NCBI GenBank assembly: GCA_907164885.2
Contig: OU015490.1
Coordinates: 14,428,495-14,492,494 of the forward strand
Length of the DNA: 64,000 nt
Direction of reading: 5' to 3'
Source of the DNA: Dolomedes plantarius
Lineage: Eukaryota > Arthropoda > Arachnida > Araneae > Dolomedidae
Both the position numbers and the translations under genes were made by a program. The notes beneath the pieces were generated by a model, which was not told where the DNA came from, ran no database searches, and saw nothing but the letters and a program-made list of their open reading frames with translations. Shown piece after piece: positions 10,530-21,408 of the stretch (position 1 is the first letter of the stretch; every line of letters begins with the position of its first letter).

Positions 10530-11976
10530 TCATGGACAAAAAAATTAGCGCACCAAGAAGGAGTCGTTAAAATGAAACGAAATTTTACATGCGTAATGAC
10601 TACTTTGATATAAGTAAATGATAAGAAAATAAGAAAGAAATGATAAGATAAGTAAATGATAAGAAATCAAAGAAAAAGGATAATTTATTTCAGAGAAAAA
10701 GGCAAAAGAACGGAGGAGTTAATACTCCGTTGGACCCCCTCTAGCGCGAATGCACGATGCGATATGATCGGGCATTGAGTTTTACATGTTCTGTATGATG
10801 TCTTGAGACATTTCGTTCCATATTTGCTGTAACCTTGCCTCTAGTTCATTCAAACTCGTGGGATGCCCAACTCGTCGTCCCAAATGATCCCAGATATGCT
10901 CGATTGGAGACAAATCTGGGGATCGGGCAGGCCAAGGAAGGGTAGTAACAGTGCGGAGACAATCTTGTGACACCCTTGCCGTATGAGGCCGAGCATTGTC
11001 TTGTTGAAAAATGGCTCCTGGGAGCCGTTGCATGAGTGGTAACACATGTGGTTGCAGGATTTCATGAACATACCGCTGGGCTGTCATGGTGCCACGGAAC
11101 AATACTAGGGGTGACCGTGTATTGTAGGCAATGGCACCCCATACCATCACACCAGCTGTGGGAGCGATGTGTCGCTGTACAGCAAAGGTAGGATTGAAGC
11201 GTTCACCACGGGCTCTCCACACATGAACACGATTGTCATAACTCCCAAGATTGAATCTGGATTCGTCGCTAAAGACGACCTGGTTCCATTCCGCTGCAGT
11301 CCAGTTTCCTCGTGCGCGGCAAAACTCCAAACGGAGGCGTCGATGGGTGGGCGTCAAGGGCAGCACGCGTAATGGGCGCTGCGATACCAACTGTCCTTCA
11401 GCCAGGCGCCTTTGTATGGTTCGAGAAGACACAGAGGCACCTAGTGAAGGTGCTACCTGTGCCTGGATGGCGGCCGATGAAGCAGTTGGCTGTACGCGAG
11501 CATTTCTTACGATGTGGCGGTCTTCTCGACGACTGGTCTGTCGAGGGCGTCCTGAGCCTGGTCTTCGTGTACATGACATCTCTCGGGTCCACTGGTCCCA
11601 ACACCTCGTCACAACACAATCAGAGCGGCCTAATTGACGAGCTACTCGCCTAGATGACCACCCAGCTTCCATCATCCCGACGATTCTCCCCCTCTCAAAC
11701 TGCGACAACTGCTTATATTGTCTTCGAACACGGCGTAATGGCATGTCTATCTCATCTCTTCCTTTGTAAATGATTCAGCACACTCAAACAAGCTTTGGTT
11801 AACTGTTTTATACTCCACAGAGTACGATGTTCAACGCCCTCTACCGGCTATACGTAATGCGCAATCACGCTGCATTTCTAATCATTTGCATATCTCCCCG
11901 ACATGTACCTTCATTGCAAGTTTCGTTACGATCCCGCAATTATTTCTTGGTGCGCTAATTTTTTTGTCCATGAGTG
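10527..11976 (-). mobile_element. Tc1-like transposon, nearly complete
   Basis: Inverted ends CACTCATGGACAAAAAAATT and AATTTTTTTGTCCATGAGTG continue inward to GCGCACCAAGAA, giving a TIR of about 32 bp. A TA follows the right end at 11977-11978. The left flank has CA (10525-10526) in place of TA inside a (TA)n run. The interior is one transposase gene on the minus strand. The right flank runs after a few TA repeats into the CTAG end of a Helitron. Confidence 0.9.
10719..11744 (-). pseudogene. Tc1-like transposase, full length with one premature stop near the C-terminus
   Basis: This would be a DDE transposase that cuts and inserts its element at TA sites in the nucleus. The frame opens at 11744 (MPLRRVRRQYKQLSQFERGR) and runs 320 codons to a TAA at 10782-10784. 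The same frame then continues for 20 codons (SMPDHIA and RARGGPTEY are readable) to a TAA at 10719-10721, where Tc1-like proteins usually end, so 10782 is probably a premature stop removing about 20 residues. Paired N-terminal helix-turn-helix domains occupy roughly residues 8-110. Catalytic residues are in VVFSDESRF (D), FQQDNARPH (D) and LSPIEHIWD (E). Only 32 residues separate the second D from the E, against 34 in classical Tc1. Otherwise the frame is undamaged, so the loss is recent. Confidence 0.88.
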
Positions 11977-11988
11977 TATATATATATA

Positions 11989-13572
11989 CTAGCTTTATAT
12001 ACCCGGCGTTGCACGGGTGAACCCTTAATAAAGCTTACTTGTATGATATGTATATTTGTATTTTATGGCAATCTATACCCCTCTCCACTGGTCATCATCC
12101 CATCAGCATATTATAATACCCCCCCCCCCCATGCTAATGTCAGCATTAAAATGTTTCTTTCAATTTCGATAACCCACTGGATCCCGGCCCTTCGAGGAGT
12201 TTGAGGGCTTCCCCGTAAACCCTTATGAAAATCGCCGGTTTCATAAACAAAGAATTACCTGACGTTGTCCAGGATAATAAAAATGAATGGAGTTAACCTG
12301 AGCTCTAGATGTATACGTACTAACAACCGAAATATATACAATTCACACACACACCTTTCCACACTTCATTTAATTAAGGTTGATCTCTCTCTTTTCTCCT
12401 ACCACCAATTTGGTGTTCAAAATGGTGATATATAGGAAATATAAATTATTGGATTGTTTCTAGCAATTTTTTCAAAATCTAAAGCGAATGTCGAAAAATC
12501 GTGACATTGATCGTGTTTGTTACATTTAATCGTGTTTCTTACATTTTAAATCAAGAATCTTATGGATATCTGTTTCCTTCTTTGAGATATGACGGAATAT
12601 GTAAAAAACGCGTAAAAACACGTTTAGCCCCCCCTAACCCCCTTGGGGGCCGAATTTTGAAATATCCTTAAATTGGTTTTTAGGTATTCGTATTCCTTAC
12701 ATTTTAAAGCAAGAATCTTATGGATATCTGTTTCTTTCTTTGATATATGAAGGAATACGTGAAGAACACGTTAAGCCCTCCCCGTCCCCTGGGGCCAAAT
12801 TTTTAAAAAACCTGAAATTGAATTTAAGGTATTCGTGTTCCTTACATTTTAAAGTAAGAATCTTATGGACATCAATTTCCTTCTTTGAAATACGAAAGAA
12901 TATGTAAAAAACACGTTTTGCCCCCCTCCCCCCTTTGGGGGGGCGATTTTTGAAAAATCGCTTCTTAAATGACGCCTTCAGCACAAAAGTAATAAGCTCT
13001 TAAAATTTGATATCTGTATCTCCAATAGTTTTTGCTGGGTGTTGATTCCTTTATATATATATATATAGATAAAACACGTAAGAACACGTTTAGCCCCCCC
13101 CCCCTCTCCCCCTTGGGAGACGAATTTTAAAAAATCCTGAAATTGGTTTTTAGGTATTTATGTTTCTTACATTTTAAAGCAAGAATCTTATGGATATCTG
13201 TTTTCGTCTTCGAGATATGAAGGAAAATGTGATAAAACACGTAAAAACACGTTTTTCCCCCCTCCCCCCCTTGGGGGCCGAATTTTGAAAAATCCTGAAA
13301 TTGGTTTTTACTTATTCATGTTACTTACATTTTAAAGCAAGAATGTTATGGATATCAATATCCTTCTTTGAGATATGAAGGAATATGTAAAAAACACGTT
13401 TTGCCCCCCTTACCCCCATGGGGGGCGAATTTTGAAAAATCGCTTCTTAAATGACGCCTTCAGCACAAAAGTAATAAGCTCCTAAAATTTGATATCTGTA
13501 TCTCCAATAGTTTTCGCTGGGCGTTGATACGTGTATGTATATATAAGTCAGGACTTCTTCCTTTATAGATAT

Positions 13573-13575
<3 letters not shown>
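11989..13575 (-). mobile_element. non-autonomous Helitron with internally repeated 5' region
   Basis: On the minus strand the element ends ACCCGTGCAACGCCGGGT, a short GC-rich stem-loop, then ATATAAAGCTAG followed by T, the classic Helitron 3' end (CTAG inserted before T). The 5' end lies in the (TA)n boundary near 13575 (minus strand TCTATATCTATAAAGGAAG). Most of the interior is tandem repeats. A second 5'-end-like sequence (TTCCTTTATATATATATA near 13045-13070) suggests two copies of the 5' portion in tandem. No coding sequence is visible, so Rep-helicase would have to come from elsewhere. Confidence 0.65.
12536..13445. repeat. tandem repeat, about 145-158 bp units in two blocks
   Basis: The word CTTACATTTTAAAGCAAGAA, or a close variant, starts at about 12539, 12696, 12841, 13167 and 13325. 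Each unit also holds ATCTTATGGATATC, GAGATATGAAGGAATATG, AACACGTTT, a C-rich run, CTTGGGGG and CGAATTTTGAAAAATC. Both blocks end in TGACGCCTTCAGCACAAAAG and ATATCTGTATCTCCAATAG, at about 12960-13045 and 13441-13530. Confidence 0.8.

Positions 13576-13637
<62 letters not shown>
13563..13637. repeat. (TA)n microsatellite
   Basis: TA repeats between the Helitron 5' end and the Tc1 relic TIR. Confidence 0.9.
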
Positions 13638-13641
<4 letters not shown>

Positions 13642-14030
13642 CAGGTGGTTATGAAAATAATGGAAACACTAAGAAACATCATGAAAACCTTTATTAATAC
13701 GGCCCAGGATCACATTTATCATGTAATGCCACTTGATTCACCTTGGTAGTGGGTTATACAAGTCATGAATAGTGGTTAAAAATATATTATACCATTCTTC
13801 AGGGAAAAATCATGAAAGTTCCTGTAGAGATGCTGTGGTGGATATCGATACCTAGCTCTGTTCGCTTATACATACCACAGTGGTTGGATGATATATAGTT
13901 GGGGGGGGGGGGGGTTGTACAAGACAAGATAAGATATTTGACTTCTTTTTCATGCTCTTCAAACCAATACTTGATAGATTTTGCTGTATGTATAGGGGGA
14001 TTATCATCCTGGAGAATCATCTCCTACAAT
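13642..14030 (-). pseudogene. Tc1-like transposase relic, C-terminal part
   Basis: The minus strand from 14020 reads MILQDDNPPIHTAKSIKYWF then EEHEKEVKYL, matching the second catalytic aspartate region of Tc1-like transposases (family pattern Q-D-N-x-P-x-H-T). The frame then breaks in a G-run near 13900. An outer end reading CAGGTGGTTATGAAAATAAT near 13643 resembles a Tc1-type TIR next to TA. The N-terminal half and the opposite TIR are missing. Confidence 0.6.
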
Positions 14031-14389
14031 AAACAATGTTTGCATCATAGGATGGACTAGTGAGCTAAAATTTCGACATAGTCCTTCCCATCATCATAGA
14101 GATTCCATCAAGCTATTTGCTACATTGAAGGCTCGAAGAATGATTTAGTAATTATTTTTACTGCATAACAAACTATATTCAAGTTTATTTACTTTTTATG
14201 TTTTTTTAAGTTCTGTATTTTTTTTTTAATTTTATATTTTTTAATTAATAAAACTTTTTAATGAATACACATATTTTCCAAAGAAATTATAGTTATTTTA
14301 AAAGGAGATTTTTTCTAATGGATCATTACGTTCATTACTTAGAGTCGATAAAAATTTTAAAAGGCGCTGTTGTTTCCATGATTTTATTA
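14031..14389. other. AT-rich spacer, nothing recognised
   Basis: Poly-T rich sequence with a 67-codon frame (14261-14464) of no recognisable family that overlaps the start of the next repeat. Confidence 0.4.
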
Positions 14390-14795
14390 ACTTGCTTTCT
14401 TGTTTGTGTGTTTGTCCAGTACAAATCTTGCAATCGATTTTTAACTAACTTTCCGACTAGCTAGACATTTGAAACTTTTAGAATAGCTCAGAACACGATG
14501 ACAATGCGTTCTTTTGATACTTTTAGCCATCTTTAAGTAGTATTGAATTCATTTTCAGTTGATTTTGTTTCGTAGACTGTTGCAGCCCTCTATCGGCCGG
14601 GACGGGAACGAAAAGTTAAACGCAAGTTAACTTCCGATTAACTTCATTTTCTTTCAAGCTGATGGGATCATTCATCAAAAAATCTTTAAAAAAGTATTTA
14701 TGAATACATAGAATTGTCAAGTTTATATGATTCAACAGAAAATTTAAAAACGTGGTATATAAAAAGTTCTTTTTATCTTGTAATTATTAAAACTT
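14390..14795 (+). repeat. unnamed dispersed repeat, longest copy
   Basis: It contains TACAAATCTTGCAATCGATT, AACTTTTAGAATAGCTCA, ACACGATGACAATGC, CGGCCGGGACG, GAACGAAAAGTTAAACGC and ends AAAAGTTCTTTTTATCTTG. The same order recurs at 59345-59655 and 60430-60825. No terminal inverted repeats, pol III boxes or long frame are seen. Confidence 0.7.
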
Positions 14796-15084
14796 GTGCC
14801 AGGATAGATCGGCCCGGCTCTGATTAAAATTATCAGCTGTAAAAACGGAACAATGGCCGCGACTTAACCCGGAATATGATAAAAGGACAACTGAAATGTT
14901 TCACCAAATATTGAGTAAATATTATCTCTGGTCACTTCTCATTCATTTTTTAAAATTTTAGTCTTATGTAAATAAATTAAGTTTATAATTTTTGTTGTTT
15001 TCATACGACGCTAATCATTTTGAAATCATGCTCTTTTATAATTTAAATTTTTGTTAATATTTACCTTACTAAAACTGCCTCTAA
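14796..15084. other. AT-rich spacer, nothing recognised
   Basis: No frame above noise. A slightly GC-richer patch is present near 14800-14860. Confidence 0.4.
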
Positions 15085-15875
15085 TCTATATATATAAAAC
15101 AGTTCCGTAACTGACTGACTGACTGACACAACGCACAGACCAAACCGCTGGACCTAAATGGCTGACATTTTGCATGGCGATTCTTCTTATAGTGTAGGGG
15201 TGCACTAAGAAAGATTTTTGAAATATTCTTCTTAGATTTTTTTAAATTAAATTTTTAAGCCTTTTTATAACTTTTTTCAAGTTTGCATTTAAAATAATAG
15301 TTAGAGGGTTATAAAATTTATATCACGAGAAAGATCCCAAAAATTTCTTTAAAATGAAATCTTTTTCGAATCTTTACCTCCATTTTCTGATTTTTGGGGA
15401 ATTTTCAAAGATTCATTTTTTAGAATTTAATGTATTAAATGCCGATAACGTGATTTCTTTTTCTGGTGCTTTAAATAAATTTATCGTCACGTGCATAACA
15501 ACTTAATAGACAAAAAAAATTTTTTTTTTCTTGCTAATGCGGCAGACGATTGGACATTATCCAAAAAAATATTAAAATATAATAAAAGATATTATGTTCC
15601 TCAAACTGTACTATATTAACTGTACTATATTCTTTAGTATGTTCTATAAGATTTAATTTGAATGTTTTTATCTACTTTATTTTGTCCATAAAAATATCCG
15701 TTACGATTTTTTTTATGAATATATATATTTTTTTTTTTTTTACATCAGTTGCATTCATTGATCGTTGTATTTATTATAAATATATACATATACATATTTT
15801 TGGCATGAATTGCATACATTGACCGTTGTATTTAATTTGAATGTACTCCGTAGCGAATTGCGGGCATTCAGCTAG
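15085..15875 (+). mobile_element. short non-autonomous Helitron-like element, copy 1
   Basis: It begins TCTATATATATAAAACAG, continues TTCCGTAACTGACTGACTG and CGCACAGACCAAACCGCTGG, and ends CTCCGTAGCGAATTGCGGG (weak stem-loop), then CATTCAGCTAG followed by T. The TC start and CTAG end with no target duplication are Helitron hallmarks. Related copies occur at 29658, about 46409, 47109, 49626 (minus) and about 57962. No coding capacity. Confidence 0.75.
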
Positions 15876-16114
15876 TATTTAAATATGAAGTTTTAGTCAC
15901 ACGAGAAATGCAGAAGGTAAACACGGCAGTTTTTTATTTGTTATTATGCAAGGTAAATATATGCACAAAATAGACAGTTCATTGATTTTTAAAATAGTTT
16001 GACAAAATTTGCTTATTTTTTTCTATTTTTTTTAACATTTATCTAATTTTTTTTTAAAATTTGGTAGTACCAAAATGGAGTTGAGTGGATTTTATATAAA
16101 GAATGTTGTTAAGG

Positions 16115-16140
16115 GTCGTAAAAAGTTTGCGCACCACTGG
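16115..16140 (-). mobile_element. hAT-like terminal fragment
   Basis: The reverse complement reads CCAGTGGTGCGCAAACTTTT followed by ACGACCC, typical of hAT ends. No matching left end is found. Confidence 0.35.
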
Positions 16141-16409
16141 ATTAAAGGATCGGCTAAAAAGTTCCTGGGTATCAATCTACATCTGTAGATATTCAAGGAA
16201 AAGAAAATGCAATCCTTTGACTTGTCTTTCGTTTCTCGCTTTTTCGTGATCCAGGCTGTCTTTAGGGTATTCTAATCTCTGATTTTCACGCTAAGATCCG
16301 TCGTTGACACACCAGGAAACTTTGAAGGAATATCTGAAAAAAAGCATCGACTTCCATATTGCCTTTTTGTCAGTTTTTCGAGAACTTTTGAGGCAGATTC
16401 GGGCAGAAG

Positions 16410-16578
16410 GTTTGGTTTGGTTTGATTCAGAGCGCTACTGTCAATTTTTGGTTACGCAAGCGCTCGGGCTGCTTCAAGACGATTCCGAACGGCTACAAAC
16501 GTCGATACCAAGAGAGGGACTCGAACCCGCAGACTCTGGTACCAAAAGCTAGCCCTGAGCTATTCAGCCGTCATTCGG
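16410..16578 (-). mobile_element. tRNA-derived SINE (same family as 622-796)
   Basis: On the minus strand: GGCTGAATAGCTCAGGGCTA (box A region), GGGTTCGAGTCCCTC (box B), GTAGCCGTTCGGAATCG body, and a CCAAACCAAACC tail at the low-coordinate end. It is back to back with a different SINE on the plus strand. Confidence 0.75.
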
Positions 16579-16593
16579 TTCCGGCCGAAGGAA

Positions 16594-16915
16594 GATGGAG
16601 GTAGCCTAGTGATAGCGCGTCGGCATTCGGTGCTGAGGGTGCTCGGTTCGAATCCCGACAAACGTCATTCAATACCTCCGTGTCTGGGCCGTATAGGAGC
16701 ACGTTCAATTCGTAGACCGGAAGGCCCCTGTATGAGGTCAGAGAGGGTGGGAGAGGGTACGATCCCGCCAGACATTGGCCAAAATGGAGGTGGCACCTTG
16801 CCCATTAGTCCACTGATCCTTGTGCAATAATAAACTGGAGCAGCACCTCTCAGCTTTCTAGCTTATAGGGACCTGGCCTGGAATACTAGGTCAGGGAGCA
16901 TTAGAAATGACAACA
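16594..16915 (+). mobile_element. tRNA-derived SINE, second family
   Basis: GGTAGCCTAGTGATAGCGCG (box A region) and CGGTTCGAATCCC (box B) begin a roughly 320-bp body containing GACCGGAAGGCCCC and AATAATAAACTGG. The acceptor and anticodon stems do not pair well, so it is not a functional tRNA gene. Confidence 0.6.
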
Positions 16916-18006
16916 ACATCTGTAGGGACGATCACACAGCATAACTTGTCCCATCCTTAATTATCTGAAATAAAAAACCTTTCACAAGAAAGTAGACTTG
17001 ATGAGGCTAACTAAAATGCCTTCATTATTTTATTCTACATAAAAACATAGTAAAAAATAGGGATCGTTTTGATCCAATAGATTGGAAGAAAAATATTTAC
17101 AAAGTTTAACCATTAAACAAAAAAGAATACAGATAAGCGTGTCATGAACAGGCGAAAATTAACCTACTTTAATTTTGAAAAAAAAAACGACTTAAACTGA
17201 ACGGTAAAGCTTGGGATAGGTACAGGAAGAAAGAAGGGATACAAGCCTAATTTCTCGACAATACGTCGCAAACACATTTAAAGAAAAAACTTGCTGCCAA
17301 AGCAGCTACTAACACAATTGCTGAAAGCGCCAAACACACTCGCAGAATAGTTACTGCGTAAACAAAAAACACACGCTGAAAAAACACGTACATCTTAAAT
17401 ACTTGTTGTATATTTGCTTGTACAAACCCCATTGGCTGTGACGCGAGAGCTACGTAACTCCAGTCCTGCCTTCAAAGATGAAAAATCTGCATTTTTTAAA
17501 AATATATTTTAAACCATCCGTTCATGATACGCTTTTAAATATCGCGTTTTTCGATGAAGAGAGAACAAATACTACAACATCAATAGAACGAAGACGAATT
17601 TAGATGTAGTGGGATAGGTTATTTTATTGAAGTTCTACTGTTGTGGCTTTATTGTTTGTGTGTGGATTAATGCATCCTAATTTATCGCTACATATCGGAA
17701 CCAAAACATTATTTAGGAAATATATTACTTTTAACATGTATACCGACTTTTTTTTTAAACTTTAATCTGACGTTATTTGAGAAACCAGCGGTCACCACGA
17801 GATCTTTCCTGAAACTTTCTATGTGTTCTTTGAACCAAATTTGTCATTTTTATTCACCCTTATTTACGTAATAATAAACCGATCTTTAAAAGAAATAGAA
17901 ATATAGTCATTTATGCAGATTTATGCCTCCCCCCCCCCCCATCAGCTTCTCGTATTTCCACCTGTCTTCTGTAAAAGCGTAACCTTTATTTCCCCTCCCA
18001 GGTGAT

Positions 18007-18011
<5 letters not shown>
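16916..18011. other. spacer, nothing recognised
   Basis: There are short frames only (for example minus 17432-17247, 61 codons with a hydrophobic stretch). No terminal repeats or families are identified. Confidence 0.4.
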
Positions 18012-18070
<59 letters not shown>

Positions 18071-18101
18071 GAATGTTTGTTTGTTTGTTTGTTTGTTTGT
18101 T
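18012..18101. repeat. (AC)n(AT)n and (TTTG)n microsatellites
   Basis: AC repeats pass into AT repeats and then, after AAATGAATG, into about seven TTTG units. The TTTG block is part of the Helitron 5' region that follows. Confidence 0.85.
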
Positions 18102-19361
18102 CGTATTTTATGCGCTGCCGTAGCGTTCATCCGATTGCGATGAAACTTGGTCAACTTATTGCTTGAACTTGCGAGATGGTTATAGACTATTTTCATTCCG
18201 CTACGACGTTCTATTCCCGAATTATGTTAGAAGTATCAACGGATATTGAAAATCGCCAAAAAAAAAATCGCCAAATTTCCCCGTATATATTTGTTCAAAG
18301 TCATTGTAACATTTCATTGTTGCAAATTAAATTATAACATTTCAGTAAAAATAAATAGACATGAATTAAAAACGTGATTTATTCATATATTGGCGCATGC
18401 AAGAATGAATTTGTTATATTATTTTCATGTATGTGGCAGCGCCGGAATGTTTCTTTTTTTAAAATGAAAATATAAGGATGGAAAGTCATTCATTTTCAAT
18501 GAATGTGTTATCTATCCATTTCATGAATTGAAGTTATCCCAAGCTACCTGTTCAAACTCAAATATACTGCAGGACACGTTGACTTAGCTAGAAACACGTG
18601 CGTTTAGCCTTGACGCGATGATTTATATAACTGAAGTGACATTGAAATATAGCAGATGATTTAGTTTTGAGAAAGAATTACAATCATGAAATACGTGTAT
18701 ATTATAATTAAGAAAGTCTGAAAGTGGCATTGAAACGTAGCAGACGATTTAGTTTTGAGAAAGAATTTCGAGCATGAAATACGTGTATATACTTTTTCTA
18801 TAATAATTACCAGATTTGCTGTGTTTTAATATTGAATGTGATCTCAATCCATTCAAACATTATTGATTATTTTTCTATAATAATAAATCCATTCAAACGT
18901 TATTGATTAGCTGTAAATTAATGCTTTAAAATGTCGAAAAAGAGGAGAGCAACTTTTAATCCTGCAGAAGTAACGGGAAAATATCAAAGATTGTTGAGAA
19001 ATGAGCAATGTGATGAAAAAAAAAACAGAAGAGCGCGAAGCCAACAGAATTCGAAATGCAGTTAGACGCACACAAGAATCTGAAGAAAAAACATTCCCAA
19101 GAGCTCGAAAGTAACAGAATTCGAATTGTAGTGATCCGAAGCAGTGAGACTGATGAAGAAACTTTTAACGCGTCGAACATACGATTGCCTTCGAGCTTCA
19201 ACATCGAAAGGAGAGGAAAGCGATGAACAACGACAGCACCGACAACAAACTAATGCTATTTGCTTTTAGCGAAAACTGTAGAACATCATAACATGAGGCT
19301 AATCATTGAAAAAAATAATAACATAAACTGAATCCCGAGCGAAGCCGGGTAATACATCTAG
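18060..19361 (+). mobile_element. non-autonomous Helitron with remnant of Rep gene start
   Basis: The 5' side (ATAAATGAATGTTTGTTTG, then GTAGCGTTCATCCGATTGC and GATGAAACTTGG) and the 3' end CCCGAGCGAAGCCGGG, a perfect-stem hairpin, then TAATACATCTAG followed by T, are Helitron termini. From ATG 18931 a short frame reads MSKKRRATFNPAEVTGKYQR and then hits stops. Its basic, R/E/Q-rich character is like the N-terminus of Helitron Rep proteins, including the frame at 39303. Most of the Rep and helicase gene is deleted. Confidence 0.75.
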
Positions 19362-19379
19362 TGTATATATATATATATA

Positions 19380-20393
19380 CTGGGTGACCAGAATTAAAAC
19401 ACCCCTATTCTAACCTCCCTGTATATCGAACTACTCAGTGTAAAGGCTTCAAATTTTCTACACATGCTATTCAAAACATGGGGAAAAGGATTTTGCGAAA
19501 AAAAAAATTAGTTCCAGAAACACCGACAGGTGGCGCTGTACAACAGAAAATAGGAGATAAAAGACAAAAATATTAATAATATAATTATAATAATAAAATA
19601 ACACATGCGGAATGAAAATTTCCCTTTCTAATAGAGTTCAGCCGTGTCGAGGACGCAAATCGGCTCGTTCAGATGTCGCTGAAGATGTTGCCACCGCTAT
19701 TGTTGAACAGTCAATGGATAATGTTGTAGGCCGTAGAAGTGCCCGTGCAGTCTCGCGAGCGCGTTCTCAGGTTGTGGTGTGGAACGTACTAAGGAAAATG
19801 GTGCACTATTTTCCTTATTATTTATTATTATTTATTTTATTTATTATTTACCTGCAATCCCTCCATACGCGGTCGAAATGTCCGTTTAAAAATAAAACTA
19901 TAGAATTGATAAAGTTTGAAATTACCACGTCTTTAAAATTAAATTGATTGGCCTTTAGATATACCGTGCGGAAAACATCGCAACAGAAACGAATGACAAT
20001 ACACCATATTGAAAAATTTATTGCCCCCCAAAAATAGCCAAATTTTCCGGCACAGGATATGGGACTTAGTCGACCAGTTAGCATCCGCAGTTCAACGAGC
20101 TGTCCACAGACTGCAGATTTTCCAACTTCAAGAAGGGAACCATATTGTCAGCATTCCCTCGATTGCGTCGATAAGGTCCTTGTCACATTAATGTTTGGTA
20201 AGTTCTAATAAAATGTGTTTTTCAGCACATGTCCTGTTGTATAGCACCATCTATCGCTGGAACTAATTTTTTTTCGCGTAATCCGTTTCCCCATGACTTG
20301 AATAATTTGTGTACAAAATCTGAAGTCTTTACACTGACTAGTTCGATATACAGGGATGTCAGAGTAAGGGTATTTTAATTCTGGTCACACGGT
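19380..20393. mobile_element. non-autonomous long-TIR element of the IS630/mariner group
   Basis: The ends are inverted for about 170 bp: GTGACCAGAATTAAAACACC, CCCTGTATATCGAACTA, CAGTGTAAAG, ATTAGTTCCAG on the left and their reverse complements on the right. Internally, a plus-strand frame from 19612 holds a possible transposase N-terminal segment (RSDVAEDVATAIVEQ, GRRSARAVSRARS), and 20060-20190 reads like a transposase C-terminus (IWDLVDQLASAVQRAVHRL). The catalytic centre between them is deleted. Similar long-TIR relics are at 24736 and 55781. Confidence 0.7.
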
Positions 20394-20461
20394 ACATACA
20401 TATAAGCGTATAGTTATGTATACATATGTATATATATATATTGCCGCTTATAATGCTTTTC

Positions 20462-20550
20462 CCATCCATTAAGGACTCCGTGGCTAAATGGTTATCGCAT
20501 CGGACTGCGGAGCTAGGAGTCCCCGGTTCAAATCCCCGCACAAGCGCTGC
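20462..20550 (+). mobile_element. tRNA-like SINE head
   Basis: CCGTGGCTAAATGGTTATCG (box A) and CCGGTTCAAATCCCC (box B) are spaced as in a tRNA promoter. The T-stem and acceptor stem do not pair properly, so this is SINE-derived, not a tRNA gene. Confidence 0.5.
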
Positions 20551-20795
20551 GGGTAATTTTAACTTTAATTTAATTTCCTTTGTTCCGTTAATTCTTGAAG
20601 TTTCTAGAATATTCTTTAGTTTACTGGAACGGTGTTCTAGAATGTTCTGTTAATGTATAAAAGAGCGAGTAGCTCAGTTTGCTGGGCAGTTCCCGTCCTG
20701 TCAACCAACTGTTGAATGCTAAATAAAGAGCTCTGCGTTTCTGTTATTTGGGTGCCTCATCTATTCTACTGATATCAATGCGACAATATACACAC
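20551..20795 (+). promoter_or_regulatory. LTR-like segment with TATA box and polyadenylation signal
   Basis: TGTATAAAAGAGCGAG (TATA box) near 20655 is followed about 65 bp later by AATAAAGAGCTCTGCG (polyadenylation signal) and a GT-rich stretch, an arrangement typical of a Gypsy-type solo LTR. Clear TG...CA ends and a target duplication could not be fixed. Confidence 0.35.
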
Positions 20796-20799
20796 ACCC

Positions 20800-20873
20800 C
20801 TCGGGGAGGCGTAGGGTTGGAACATCCTCCAAAAGAGGTGGGGTAGACATTAAAAGATTGAGAACACTGATTT
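20800..20873. mobile_element. hAT-like terminal fragment
   Basis: It ends AAAAGATTGAGAACACTG; the reverse complement CAGTGTTCTCAATCTTTT is a typical hAT terminus. The partner end is not found. Confidence 0.4.
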
Positions 20874-21408
20874 AAATGGTTCGATAATGATGAAAACTGT
20901 GGCCATCAAGCTAGTTAAACTAGGTCGATTTAACATCGGTAGCAATAGGTCGATAGCTGTAGAGTTAAGCTGCTTTGAACACACCCTGTTTGCGAAAGGT
21001 CACTTACCCAAAGACTTGTATCTCCGGTATACATAACATACTGACAATTTAGACACATCTGTTTCTACAGACTATAAAACCAGTTACTTTAACTGGCTCG
21101 AGGTTTCTAGCGTTGACCATCATCGATCTGTCTCTTATTTTTTAGCTGGATATCGTGGAAGTCGCTTGCACTTCTCCGTCATCGGCTGGACTGACGGCAA
21201 TTTGTTAGTCACCCTGAAAAAAAAATTAAGAAACTCCGCTGATAAGCCCATAGTAAAGGTAAAACAGAGGTCCATGCAAAAATATACAAACCCAGCGTAT
21301 AGGTAGATATAGACTTAGGTTTCGCATATGTTATGTGCTCCTCGAAAAGGCATAAACGATGAGTACTGGAGATGCATATTTTTGCTTCGACTGACACGTT
21401 AGTGCATT
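20874..21408. other. spacer, nothing recognised
   Basis: No convincing frame or repeat is seen. The sequence is moderately GC-balanced and may be part of the decayed element around 21.4-22.2 kb. Confidence 0.35.

Noticed and set aside
11169..11653. Plus-strand frames of 67-128 codons within 11.2-11.65 kb
   Set aside because: They are antisense shadows of the Tc1-like transposase on the minus strand.
12536..13445. CRISPR-like array
   Set aside because: Repeats are about 150 bp, degenerate and without unique spacers, inside a eukaryotic Helitron. The arrays at 23350 and 32482 are rejected likewise.
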